64,000 nucleotides of DNA, from positions 1,158,501 through 1,222,500 of the forward strand of contig AP031352.1 of the NCBI GenBank assembly GCA_037833965.1, given 5' to 3'. Source of the DNA: Marchantia polymorpha subsp. ruderalis. Lineage: Eukaryota > Streptophyta > Marchantiopsida > Marchantiales > Marchantiaceae. How positions within the stretch are numbered: position 1 is the stretch's first letter; each line of letters opens with the position of its first letter. Made by a program: the position numbers and the translations under genes. The notes below the pieces were generated by a model. The model was not told the origin of the DNA, did not search any database, and saw only the letters and a program-made list of their open reading frames with translations. This document shows positions 26,400-39,430 of the stretch, one piece after another.

Positions 26400-28900
26400 T
26401 AAGTTGCGAAGTTCCAGTGCTCCGAGATCTGAACTGAACTGAAATTCACGCCAGGCCTCGAGCCCGTTGTGTTGTAACTAGAAAAGCGAGCCCTCTTTCT
26501 AGAACCTCCAGAAACTGGAGAGCGTTTGTCGTCTTATTCCAGGAGCTGTATTGGCTACGATACACTGTCAGAAGTTCTGATCCGGCTGCTGAATGGCAAC
26601 AGGTTTCGAGTGGAGGCGACTTCCCACGTCAGATATCGTTTCGTTTTGGGATCAGCGAGGCCTTCCTCGATCGCTGCAATAACTCTGCTCTTCTCGCCTC
26701 CTCTCTATGTCTGGCCCAAGTTCTGTTAACTGCGGATCGGCCTCTACGGTAGTTGTAGCTTATGCCCTGCCCTGCGCCACCTTTGGTATGACTTATGGAT
26801 CTAACACTTGTTCGGAAACTTGTTTTCAACATGGCAACAGATGCGTTTTGACCTCGAGCTAGCCTCAGTCTGGACTCTGGCTAGCTCGATTCCGCTCTCG
26901 GTCTAGGATCCGGAGGTATCATGGTTTTCTTTTCTTCCAGTTTACGCATCTGTCTATCCAAGTGTTCCTTTCCGACGTGATCGACATCTATCCGCCTATC
27001 CGCCTGTCCTTCTGACAAGCCTGGTTGAGAAGTTGCATGCAACTTTCCGGAGAAGATTTGACACGTTTCTCAGAAAACGCTCAAATCATATATCAAGGCC
27101 CCACGCACAAAGAAGAGAATGTCCGACGTCCCCACAGTCATCCGGACAGACGAACGAGCAACCTTTCGAGGGGAACTCCTTGCGACCAAGGAAACGAAGA
27201 CACGGGCATCATTCACCTACACGTGCTCGAACTAGCGTAGGTGATCGCTTTCCGCACTTTTGGAAAGTTAAATGCAACCCGCAGACACTCGCCATGGTCC
27301 ATGGATAACTACGATTATAGTGCTAGTTATATATATGCGAAGAACGGAAGGGCAGATTCCGATCCGGAAATAAAACGCATTGAACATGTGTTCATGTCCT
27401 AAAGGCAACCCGGGCGAGGGAAATTGCTGGTTGCCTGGTCCCTTCGCCCCAGTCGAACATGACCAGGCCATTCTTGAATGAGTAACGTCAGACAATGAAT
27501 GGGTCATCGTCCACTAGCTGCTACTGAAAGCGGTCCTCCTCCTCAAGCGGTGGCGCTCTGATGACGAAGACAATCAGTTGACAGTGATTGGGTCTCTTTC
27601 GCTACTGCTTGGACGTCTCACGAGACAGATAAGCTGCCAAACAAACGATAGTAAGAATCGTCATATAGCAAAAGATTACCACTACCCGTCGTACCCCGAT
27701 CTCAAAAGTGCAAAGCCGAACCAGTTCAAAATCTCGTCGATTTCCGGACCTCTGACTTGCCGTTCATTACCGATCGATTTTCGTACCTGCATCTAGATAT
27801 AGTTTCTACTGGAGAACTGAAACCACGTGTTGATCTTCGCTCGTGAATTTCGTCGCCTTATCATTCATACATCCATAAACTTCTTCGCTGAGCTGTAGTA
27901 TACACACAGACTAGAATTCAAGGAACAAAATATTTCTGTTGGAGTGCTGTTGGTACTATTTCCTATACTAGCACGTTCTTCATATCTTCCTTGAAGTGCG
28001 TGCTTGCAGCTTTATCTGTTGTGAACTGTCTTACGAACTTACCTTGGTCCTGTGTGGTCAAACCGGATTGCAACTGCAAACCACCGCTTTCTCGTTGTTG
28101 TTGTGGTTAAACTTTCGATTTAGCACACGTTTGTAAAGGAGCTAAGCATTGACATTGACATTGCAATATTGCATTGACATTCGCAATATTGGCCTAGCCA
28201 AACCATTGTTTTGTCATCTGCTGCGAGTTGAGCCCTTTCCTAACATCCACTTGCCTGATCGTTGTCAAGTGGATCTAGCTTAGGCCTCAACAAACAATGC
28301 AGAACGAGTGCGTGAGCTCAACGATATCGAGCAGCACGCCATACTCAGGATGATGATTGTTGTGACCCCTACGACCAAGTGAACTAAGACTTGGAGATAA
28401 TTCCAGCGAGCATCTTTTGGTGATGCACTGGTTTGCGAATGGAGCTGGTGGACTCCTTGCAGCAGGAGTGACTTTTTATTTCTGAAGACCTTGCGGAGGG
28501 GAATCGGTCGGGAAATCACAGCCATAACCTTCCACAAATGTATATTTGGTTTGGTCTTTGAGAAGACTATAGGCTCATGTTTTGGTTTAATGGCGTCTCT
28601 TACCACAATAGGACCGGAAGATATCTTGCCTCACAAGGAAAGCGTGTTAACTTGAAAAGAAGATGCTTGGCAAGAAGATGTAAGTGACCTCCCCACTTGT
28701 GTATTTTAAATGGCCTTTCGATGATCGTCATTCATCTACATCAACGGGGCTGAAAGACATGGACCTACGTCCGTTTCTTTTATAAAACGGTATAGCACGC
28801 AACGGAGACCATCTGCGCAAGTTAAATAGTTCAGATTCGAATTTCTCCATCCGTAAATGCGTTGATAGAGTTTAATCTCTATCATCTACACGCAATGCTT
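26400..28900. other. GC-richer island, no protein recognised
   Basis: Balanced base composition sets this block apart from the AT-rich DNA on both sides. Open frames are short, overlap on both strands and lack family motifs or good ATG contexts. Local structure includes nested inverted repeats at 27404-27449 and a CATTGACATT repeat cluster at 28147-28182. A non-coding RNA gene or a decayed element are both possible. Confidence 0.35.
27404..27449. repeat. Interleaved inverted repeats (pseudoknot-like order)
   Basis: GGCAACC (27404-27410) pairs with GGTTGCC (27429-27435). GGGCGAGGGA (27412-27421) pairs with TCCCTTCGCCC (27439-27449) with one bulge. The two pairs overlap in A-B-A'-B' order rather than nesting. 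Confidence 0.5.
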
Positions 28901-31900
28901 ATATTTCTTACACTAAAGGAATTAGTAAGTAGCAGTTGTAAAACTAGTCAGCGAGAAGTAAGGGAGGACCTACATGATCAATCGAAAGCCATAGAAAGCT
29001 TGTATGGTTAGTTCTCATGGACTCCTCGTTCAGTAACATGTTTTCACAGTTCCATTCCACTACAAAGCTAGAAAAAGAAGACTTTCATATTCATAATTAT
29101 ATATCCAAAAGTGGTAATAGGTGAAATAAATTAATCAATTAACTACAAAAGGAGTTTTAATTTTCGTCAAAGTCTTGAGTCCGTTCGTGATTAGAATTTT
29201 AAATGAAAATGCGACGGAAAACACAATGCAAAACCACATTTGGTTAATGCCTATCCAATGGCTTCAATCTTATCACAATTCTATAAACATACAAAGAGGA
29301 CATCATGTTACCAAAGAGGTTGATCTTTTTTTTCCAAAGTGTGTACCTTTGGCAATTTATCCATAAATCGAGCATCATAATCTTCTTGATATTGAAATTA
29401 TTTCCATAGGTGAAGTACTCAATTTGCTCATAAATCAATAAAATGTAGACATGACATTAACTATACTTATCTTTATATAATATAAAAATAGGAATAAATA
29501 ACGTGATCTTTCATAACAGAATTATTTACATATATTTATGTTTTATAGGTAAACTTCTCAAGTTGTGTGAATTACAATTATTATTAATTTAAACATATTC
29601 CAAATATATATATAGAAGTTTATACAATATAAAATTTTTAATTATCAATTTAATTAATATTTAAGTGAAATTTTTCTATTGATCTTTGACGTTAAAATTT
29701 GTTAATCTATTCGTCTTATTTTTTGTGTTGGTTCATTCTAATTAATTTACTTAATTGATGATTAATTTCGTTGTCATTCCTTTTTATAGATTTTATGACA
29801 CATAAAGCTCAAAGTGTGTGTCACAACAAGATTACATTTTTTGTGTTCATTCTTTCTTGCATTTAATATTTGTGTATTTTTCTTGCTTCAAATTGAGAAA
29901 TGATAGCATAATAACTATACAAATGTATTAAATATTGGATTTTGATTTTGAACACATATATATTTCACATACTCTTCTTTAAAATCGGCTCAAATATTGT
30001 TTAACATTGGTAAAATTGACTATGATCATAAAACGAAAGCCTGCATTACTATATAAAAATTTCGGTGAAAACTATACAAAGCACATATATATAATTATTT
30101 CTCAATATAAAATTTCTTATGATTAATGAACATAGCATCAAAAATATTAATCAAAATAATTTTTTTTCAAATCTCGATTGCATGGAGCTTTTGTTTTCTT
30201 CCTGTCAATTGATGTTAAAATTTAATGCATCAATCTTTGCTCTTAGATCATGTGTTCTGTTAGATTATTCAATTTATGTTGCATTAAAGTGGTTTTAAGA
30301 AAGTTACGAGGGGGATCAAGAAGAGATTTTTTCATTAGTAACGTTATCTCTTGTGCAAGCGGATGTTCAAATTAAGAATCATGTGAGTAAAACATATCAT
30401 GATTCTAAAGCCGAGATAAAGAATAAAAATTTTGAAGATTCATTTCATGTAAAAGAAAATCATTTTAAAGATTTTTTAAACCACCAATATTTTGCTTCAA
30501 AAAATAGTGCAAAAATATAATTTGAAAGATTGAAGTAAAGTGAAATTGCAAAATTTACTGGAGATAAATTTCAACTCAAATTCATTTGTTGGAGAAATGA
30601 GTCTGATAAAGATGTAAATAACATCATCGTACAAAAAATCAGCTTATATGGATGTATATACATCCTTAGATTTTAAGAGCAACTTTTTTTGACAAAAAAT
30701 ACATATGAAATCCACATTTGTGACATTGCATATTGCGGAGCACACACAATGTGCATATTTTTCAGTCTAATAATTGGTTGCATTTTATATCCAATCAAAT
30801 CTTGATATTCAACATTAGATAATTTTTTTCCCTTCTCCAATGTAGAAGAGTAAATTAATTTTTAAATTTGGTTTTTGAAAATAAAATTTGAAATTTGGTT
30901 AAAAATATATTGTCATTTAAAAAAATTAAAAGTAACACAAAATTATTGCAATTTGAGTTTATCTTACAATCAAAGATTGATAATAATACAACTAAAACCT
31001 AGTGGCAAAATTCAACACAAAATCAAATATTATTTAAAAAAATTCATTGATTTTACTGCCAATAAATTCTTTACAATAAAAAATCAGTTGAAAAAATATG
31101 TGGATGTAAAATCAATAGATTTTCAACTTAAAAATATCAATTTTAAAACTTTCTTCAATCACTAAAAAAAAAATTCAATCAAATTTGTTGAAGAAATCAA
31201 AGTTTTTCAATCTGAAAATTCTTGTCTGTCAAAAATAGAAAACTCGAATGTTTTTTAAGTTATTTTTTAAGAAATTTGGATTTTTTTTTTCAAATTGTAT
31301 CATGTTGATGCGTTATGATCTTAATCAAAAGAAATTATGTACTATAATTTTTTTTGAAGAAACTAAATTAGAAAACTCACACATTTAATATTAGAAAAAT
31401 AAGTTAATGCTATCTTTTTAAAAATAATAATTTTTTTTAAACATATAAATGTACATAGGATAAGTGAATTTTAAAGGTATCAAATTTGAATTAAAAGGTA
31501 CAAAGTATGATGCTTATTATGCATGAAAAACCAAACCATTTGCAGGATGAAATTGTTTTGTTTCCCTAGGCTATTGAGATTTTAGAGAATTGAATTGGTA
31601 TAAACCTTTAAAAAGTTACATGAAAATCACTGAATTTATAATTATTAAGAAATATTGCCATACGTATTCATGTTTGAAGCTCCAAAAGTTGAATTGATAT
31701 TAGTAAATACTCTATCAAATATTCTTAAAATATCATAAAAATAGATTTCTTTTTTATCATATTATGATTTTCAAATATTTTTTTCTTCTTTTATATGAAA
31801 AAATTAAAAGTACCAAATTTTCATTTTTAATCTAATTTGATATAGTTAACTGCACATATTTACAAAGCTTTAATTATTACTTTTACATAAAATATAATTA

Positions 31901-33900
31901 TGAAAAAAAAACATTAAAATTGACAGTAAAATTTACTTTTTGTTGAAATAAATGCTAAAATACTAAGAACAAATATGTCATCAAATTTTGTAATTTTCAT
32001 CTCATACTATTGTCTTGAATAAATATCAACATCCTTTAATCATTGTTATTGAGAGATTTTTAAACTTTACAGTATATATCATTGTACATCAAAACTTCAA
32101 TACCATCAGATAATCTTGTTTTACTAAACATTAAAAACAAACAATTGTTTTGTAATACTATTTGTATGTTTAAACATCTCAAATAGTCAATAAAATATCA
32201 ATCTATCACATGAACTAAATTTTTACATTATATCTAAGTTACATATTATATACACATCTATATGATATAATATGAATAAAATAATTTACAAAAAATTATA
32301 TAGAGAAATATATTCTAAATTTACATTTACCACACACAGAAAAATGATTATTTTTTCTTTAAAAACTTTTTAGATAAAAGTATGGTTCATATTGATGAAA
32401 TTTTTAGAAATTACAAAGAATATAATTATTGAAAAACTGGCATAAACATATTTAAAATTTTTACTTTACCATTTTTCATTTTATTTTTTTACTAATGAAA
32501 TAATTTTTTTATTTTTTATGAATTAAATTAAATCTTGTTACAACTGTTCATCATTTAGCTGTAAAAAAATCAAATAAATTAATTTAACTGAATTAGTTGT
32601 TAATAATAGTTAGATTTTCATTATTAATCTTAAATATGAAAATCATTTGGATCAAATAGTCAATAAATAACTATAGCTTTGAAAATTGTGTTGTTAATGC
32701 ATGTTTTGAAAATACACAAGAACTGAGATAACTTAATTTAATAAAAATGAATATAAAATAATTAAATTCTTTTTTGAAAAGCATATTTTTTTCTAATTTG
32801 TACAACGACATTGCATGAAGTAGTATGTTTAATGAGCCAGAAGTATTACAAACATTTATAAGCTACTAGGTTTTTGAAATTTGTTTCACAAAGATATCAA
32901 AAGTAATTGTTTATAACTTCATTTGAATCCAAAATTGGAGTTTTAAAAGGCTGGAATATCTTCATGATGCAATTTTTATAGTTTATTGAATAATTAAAGC
33001 AATAAAAAAGCTTACAATCAATGAAGATGATTTGGGACAAATTATGCAAAATGTAAGATGTTGAGTTTGAAATCAAGATTATCGATCAACATCTAAAATA
33101 TAAGCTTAAAGAATTTGATGTAAATGAACCAACAATTAATTGATTGATGTGTGTACAAGGTTGAAAGGAAGTAAATATAATTTCAAGTATTCATGAAGTT
33201 TCATGAAGTGATGAATTCCCCTGGCAATTTAAAAAAACATATAAAGTAAATGATAAATTTATTCACCTGGTGTTATAAGAGATATTTATGATCTGAAGTT
33301 GATTACAAAAATCTTCAGAAATTATAAATAACCACGATGTGTTTGCATGTCAACATATATAATTCAAAATAATATTTGTTCATTTAATAAAGAAATTTTG
33401 CCATGACTCTTATTTGAAGTTAAAGATATTGTGTAAAAATAATATATTGTAGATTGTTATTTTTATATATAGTAAGACTATTAATATTCACACAAATTTA
33501 TGTGATTGCATGTGTTTGTTGTTGAATAAAATATGTTGTCAATGTATAATAAAATTCAGAGCAATACAACTTAACTAAAATTTATTTGTGTACATAGATT
33601 TTTCATTCTTGTGATCATATCCTGCCTCGTAGCCACGAGATACGGTATAATTATGTGCAGTCACAAAACTACTGAGTGTTTACTGCTAGAATTCAAGTTG
33701 TAATCAACAATGTCAACCCATCTTTTAGTAAAATTGATCTCTCTCATCATAGCTAGACATTAGCAAGATAAAGTAAAATACTTTTTATGTACGGATAAAA
33801 GGTATTAGTCACGTGTAAATGTTTGAAGGTAACCAATGGGTAAGGTAGAGGATAGTATAAAGATAGTGTAATTATCCCAACCAGGAAAATTACTTGTTAA
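28900..33900. other. AT-rich desert
   Basis: About 5 kb of extremely AT-rich sequence with frequent A/T homopolymers. Frames such as 30875-31165 (+) are Lys/Asn/Ile-rich products of base composition. No gene, RNA or element is recognised. Confidence 0.5.
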
Positions 33901-34009
33901 CTTGGCGACTTGGTTAATTGACAACTTTTGTTAACTTGGCATTAAATTGGTTAATTATCCAAAAGAGTGAGCATATTGATCTTTCGATGATCTGAGTGAT
34001 CAACAATCA

Positions 34010-34570
34010 AGATGAACAACACGGACGATGAAATTTTCAATAACGTTTTCCAGTTTGACAACGACAACAAAGAGGAAAATATCAACTTTGCGAAACTTAT
34101 CTCGGTACTGACTTTGAGCATCTCTAAGTGTAAGCTACAGAAGCTCAATTTTACGTAGATGTATGTTCACGATTGGCAATCTGGCGATCGTTCAAACGAG
34201 CTGAACAAACGCAAATGCACGTTTTGCAAAAAATAATAATCCTAAAAAACCAATGAGTAAGGTTGGAAGTCTCACTTGAAATCGAAATACGAAGTCAAAG
34301 ATAGCAAAAGATCTTTCTCCAAACCGCTCATCAAGTGCTTGACGCAATACACAATCGCCAAATACATGATTTTGCCAAAGATACTCAAGATCTTGGAAAA
34401 TTGAGCGACAGGAGCTGCAGCAATCAGGTACGCAGACAAAGAGAATCCCACCAATGAGATTGAAGACATCGTCAACCAGTTGGAGATTGAACAAGATGAT
34501 TGATATAAGGAAGTTCTCGATGACGCCATTGTGCATATGCTCAATAACCAATTTTTAAAAATAATCTTTC
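34010..34570 (+). pseudogene. Decayed coding remnant of unknown origin
   Basis: The + strand shows protein-like composition across about 560 bases, starting near an ATG at 34013 (MNNTDDEIFNNVFQFDND). It includes a CTFCKK segment suggestive of half a zinc finger, and an acidic stretch rich in Glu/Asp/Gln near 34450-34530. The reading frame is interrupted several times, so it is a fossil. Its family is not recognised: a host gene, a transposon or a viral source are all possible. Confidence 0.35.
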
Positions 34571-34976
34571 AGGTCTACTTGAAGTGAAGTATTCTCAAAT
34601 AAACATTGTGAAAATTGTATTGGCAATTTGATTTTTGTATTTTTTATTCTTATTGGAGTAAAAATCTAATTAAGTGAAGGTATGAAAAGCATGCCCATTG
34701 TGCTAAGAGTAAAGGTAAAGTAAAGGTAGAGGACATTTTATTACCCATTAAACATTCAACTCACCTTGCCCAGGACTAATCATAGCTTGTATGAATTGCA
34801 TCGTTGGTTTTTAGTGTGATGAATCAATCCAATGTTGGATTGCTTTTCCAACCTTGAGGAAAAGATACACAACTCACCTTCTCTCTAAGTTCACTTGATA
34901 CACAATCTATAATTGCTGCAGTCAGTTTGTAAATGTGTAATTTTGTTGTTAAACAATCTTCAATCTGTATAGGATG

Positions 34977-35226
34977 TGCCAGAATCAACATTGTTAAATC
35001 ACCGAGCATGCTAGAGGTGTTGAGTTTGGCTGTTTTCAAAACCTACTATAGTCTTCTACTTTTCGGTAATGAGTAGGTCACTAAGATTCTTGCTCAGCCT
35101 CAGTCTTCATAAGAGATGCTAGGATCGACATTGCTACATCACCAAGCATGCTAGGCCTGTTGCCAAAACCTCCGACAAAAATCTACGTCTTTGAAGTGAG
35201 GAGGTCGCCAAGATCTTGCTTGGCCG
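34977..35226. repeat. Imperfect direct repeat (two copies of about 110-120 bp)
   Basis: The block starting near 34977 recurs from about 35116. Shared landmarks are TCAACATTG/TCGACATTG, GAGCATGCTAG/AAGCATGCTAG, GTAGGTCAC/GGAGGTCGC and AAGATTCTTGCT/AAGATCTTGCT. On the - strand both copies have coding-like pieces containing SMLGD, so this may be a decayed protein-coding repeat. Confidence 0.55.
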
Positions 35227-37586
35227 GAATAGCTCAGCCACCAAAAAAACAGGCTTTCGACCATTGAACGTGGAATTCAGTAAGAGCAAAGCAGACCAAG
35301 TCGTTTCACTCCAGCCAATAATCAGAGGTTCACAGCAATCACGTTTCGTATAAAAATACGCTTTCTTGTACACCCTCCGTAGATATGTACCGAAAGTTTG
35401 TGCTGCGAGGAAATTGATTCTAAACGAAGCACTTAGTCTATGGGCAGCACCGGGATGAATCTTGTGAGGAAGTGTACAGAAAGCTCGAAGCTGGTTCTCA
35501 CAGACTAGAAGCACAATTCATAATCAGATGGCGGGTATCACGTCCACGAGCTGTCTTTCCAATTATAGAGCGGGTGAGCGAGTGAGCTTGCGAAGTCTGT
35601 CGCTCTCGCGGAGTACGAGCTCCAGACCGACTGGGTGGGTCGAGCCTCGTGGCCCCTTCGAGAAGAGCACGATGGCGGGCGGAATGGTGGCCCATGAGCG
35701 AGCGAGCGAGGCTCAGAGCGTGGGGCCTAGCCCCGGCCCGACCCGCGTCTTCCGAACCGTCTGAACCCGTAGTTACGCCGCTCTCATGTCCGGGGAGACG
35801 ACGACGCAGTCGCTCCGGAACCCGACCGAGGTCCTCGTGGTTTGGGCCGAGGTCCGGAGGAAGGGGAGAGGGCGAAGAGGGACTTTGGACTATGGACGAT
35901 GGACTACTGATAGTACGGAGAGTGGACCGACTGTCTGCGTCAGGAGTCGTCCAGATCGGTGAAAACCTGCAGGGGGACCTGCGGGCTGTGAATCGTCCAT
36001 CGTTGGCCGCAGAGAGTCTCCTACGCGTCAAATCCAAGGCCCGGCCGACACACTCCCCTTAGGCCAGCAGAATCTCATTGAAAACGTGCGCCTCTTTCTT
36101 CTCTCGCTTTGCCTTGTTCTGCCTTTCTCTCAAAGCTCCTTCGTTCATTCATTTCAACGAAATGATTGAACCACGGACGTATGGCCGACGCATTTCGGAT
36201 TGGCCTTACTCCGAATTCGGGATTTTTTTATATATTTCGCATTAATGCTCGTAGTCGTTGTGGACGAGCGAGCACGATCCCATGTTTGGAAGTCGTAACT
36301 TTCCCACCTCGTTCGTTTGCCCTCGGCCTCTCTTCTTTTTTCGCTTGCTTGCTTGGTTTCCCCTGTCCAGGTGTGGTGGGTGGCAGGGCTTCCCCTTGAG
36401 AGAGAAAATATCCTCTAGCTTGCTCCCCGCAGAGCACCATTCTATTCTTATCTATACTACGGAAAGAAAGAGATCGAGAGCTGGTTTACAGTTTTTTGTG
36501 TTCTTTTTAGCCTTTTGATCCCCTCGGATCCCCCGGGCTTGAAAGACAGAGATCGAGAGCTGGTTTTCACACATACTAGCTCTCTCTCTCACTGCCGGGG
36601 GAGAAAGCGAGGTCAAGGCTAGCCGAGTCAAGACGACGAGGCCTACGGTAGCTCGAGACGCAATTGTCAGCGGATGCTATATCGAATTAAAATGGATGCA
36701 TCGGATGTGGTTATATACGGTGATGGGTGCAGTGTTGTGCTTGCTGCACAGGTGTCGGAGCGATGAGAGGTCATTCGGTCACTGTCATTCAGTGAGAGAA
36801 CACTAACATCTGAAACCGGATAACGTCCTGCTGAGGAATTGATGACATCAGTCCGGGCCAATGCCTGCTCGCCTCGACAGAAGCGGTCGGGTTGCATTCG
36901 AAGTCTTTGTAGAGTCTGCCGTGTGAACCTATTCGAGAATATCCCAAGACAAACTGCGTGAATCGAGAAAGAAGAAACTAGAAAAATTGCATGTCTGCAA
37001 ACATGCAAAGGTAGCAAGGCCTGAAGAACATTCCGAATTCTCTAAGGAAAAGACCGAGCTCCGGCTCAACCCATCTTTCGCGGTGAACTGGTTTGCGGTC
37101 TTGAACTTGTATCAGTTTGTACCCGAGCGCTGCTCGTCAGTTCTCTCAACGCAAGGGGTGGGGGGTGCCATGAGGTCTCTCCCTGAGCATTCAATTCAAA
37201 CCCATGGGCCTCAAAAGTCTGAAAAGCGTCCGCACACGACTACAGCAGCAACAACACATGTGTTTTTAGCCCCCCACTGGGACGTCTACGTCATTCCCCT
37301 CGTGGGAACTGCCCTGCTAGACCTCGTCTGACAGGTCGTTCTCAGATAGATTGATTCATCACTCCAGGACACCCCTCCTCCTCTCCCCTCCCCTCCGTAC
37401 GTACGTGTACTCCAATTCCCTTTTCCTTCGAATCTAGTACACGGCTGAGAACCGTCAACTTGACCATCTAACGGTGAGCCAAATCGTTTTGAAATGTGCT
37501 CAGTACGGCCGGGCGGCTGGCCAGTGATCAACCAGCACAAGCTCCGCTGCGGCAGCCAAAAGCTCTGAGAATGATTAAGCGACAGA

Positions 37587-37650
37587 GTTGGGGGAGACGA
37601 GGGAGACGAGGGAGGAGGGAGGAAGGAGGGAGGGAGGAGGGAGTGAAAAG
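37587..37650. repeat. Polypurine tract (GGGAGACGAGGGAGG type)
   Basis: Over 60 bases of almost pure A/G with GGGAGACGA and GGAGGGAGG subrepeats. Such tracts can form triplex or G-rich structures. Confidence 0.7.
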
Positions 37651-39386
37651 GTAAGGCAGTAAAATTTTGAATATCGAAACCAGCAGAGGCCTACGGTTCG
37701 CTATAGTATGGACCATGAATTTGTCCTTTGCACTACTTCTGTACTGTATAGTACAGAAAATGCGACTGAGCAGAAGGAAGAGGACGGATCGGATCGGCGT
37801 CGATCGGCATGGCCAGCTTGCGGGCCTGCGCAGGGCCGGGCAGGGCAGGGCAGAGCATGGCAGGACCGAGTTCAAGGCAGACGTCTGGGCATGTATAAGT
37901 GACGACGTCATCTTATCACAACTTTCAACATCAGAGCTGAAATCATTGTGGTGGATTCTGTGGTGCACGAAATATGGTTCAGAAATTCCAGTCATGGGTG
38001 AGATCGAGGGAAAGGTATGGGTCGAACGAACAGTGGATTCTAGAATTCGAATCCACAGAGAGTTGTGTCATGGAGCGCAAAACAAAGCACATCCAAAAGG
38101 CAGCAATGGAAGTAAGCGGTCATGGGGAATACAAATATATGTGTGATGACGATTGTTTTGTGGCTCGCTCCATGGAATCTGTATGCTGTTGTTCCGTTTG
38201 ATGGATGAATCGATCGCTCGCACATTCGACTCATGTGAGCTCAACAGTGTCCACTGAGCCGACGCTGCGGCATATGGGGTTCGGTCACTGTGACCGCTGG
38301 AGAGAGCATACACAGACTGCATGGCATGCGATGAGCGAAAGGCGATGCCTTTCGCCCACAGATCCCGCGCCCGATAGAGAGCGACAGAGTGTGCGGTCCG
38401 AATAAAATATTGGCAGGAAGTAGCAATATACCCAACAAATACAGTGATTGCTGATCTATAACAACCATGCGAAATTCTGCGGGCATTGTCGTGTGAGGTG
38501 AGGTGGTCTCGGCCGCAAATGGTGCTGAGCCCGGATCGGCTTCTACCGGAAGTGAGATTACAATGTGTTGTGTCCACCACAGCATGACACACACCTGCCA
38601 CGGCCGACGGACCGACCTCTCGTCATCGCTGATTAGCTCCCAGTCTCCAAGTCTCCAAGCGTCGTCCTCATGAGAACATCAACTGCGCACAACATGCAAT
38701 TGGTGCCGGTCGGAAACTCCTATGCACGGCGCCGCCACTTGCAACTTGCTTCACAATAGTCCTTGTTGTTGCAGAAGAAGAAGCAGATGCAGAAGCTAAA
38801 CCGGCAGCTACCGTCTGCACAGTGCTCCTTCTCACTCCTAGCCCCAGAGCTTTCTCAGGACCAGTGCCCGCCCCGCCTCAACCCAGCTTAGATCCCAGAG
38901 CCCAGGCAAGAGACTGGAGTCTGGAGGGGCGTGTGTCTGATGGCGAGAATCATCAGCCTTTTCCTTGATGGACGGAAGGAACAAACGTTGTGCTGAGTTA
39001 CGTGACTTTGACCCCTTCCCGTACTCCTACTCCTAATTCTTCTACAACCACGCTGCGCTGCAGTACTGTCGATCATCAACAGTACCCCTGTGTTCTGCAT
39101 TCTCGCTCGCTCGGATGGCTGTTGTTTGGACTCAGTCCGTCCGTCAGTCAGGGTTTGCTACCGCGAATGGTTCGGGGTCGGCCATGCTCTCTCTTGTATC
39201 AGGAAAGAATCTGAATACTCCTCCCACCTTTCCGGGTATTAGTCCTTGTTGTTCAGCATGATGCATAATAGCCTTCGCTTACTTTATCCTAGTCGTGCGT
39301 GACAACAAATTCCCAGTGAGTGAGCCCCTCCTCCCGCCCAGGCACCCTCCTGTGTTTGTTTTCTTTCATATTATTAACAAGTGGAG

Positions 39387-39390
<4 letters not shown>

Positions 39391-39426
<36 letters not shown>
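39391..39426. repeat. (GA)n microsatellite
   Basis: Eighteen consecutive GA dinucleotides. Long GA repeats near plant genes can bind GAGA-binding (BPC-type) proteins; no such role is shown here. Confidence 0.9.

Positions 39427-39430
<4 letters not shown>

Noticed and set aside
27425-27450. miR160-like TGCCTGG match
   Set aside because: Only the first seven bases agree with miR160 (TGCCTGGCTCCC...) and the opposite arm does not match a MIR160 star strand.
28280-28607. 108-codon frame on the - strand with a hydrophobic stretch as a membrane protein
   Set aside because: It lacks an ATG at its start and has no family similarity that I can recognise; the hydrophobic run alone is weak.
35498-36037. 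179-codon frame on the - strand as a gene
   Set aside because: Arg/Ser/Pro-rich product of GC-rich DNA, overlapped by equally long frames on the other strand, with no domain or exon support.
38068-38601. 177-codon frame on the - strand as a gene
   Set aside because: No recognisable motif, overlapped by several frames on both strands, and composition typical of chance frames.
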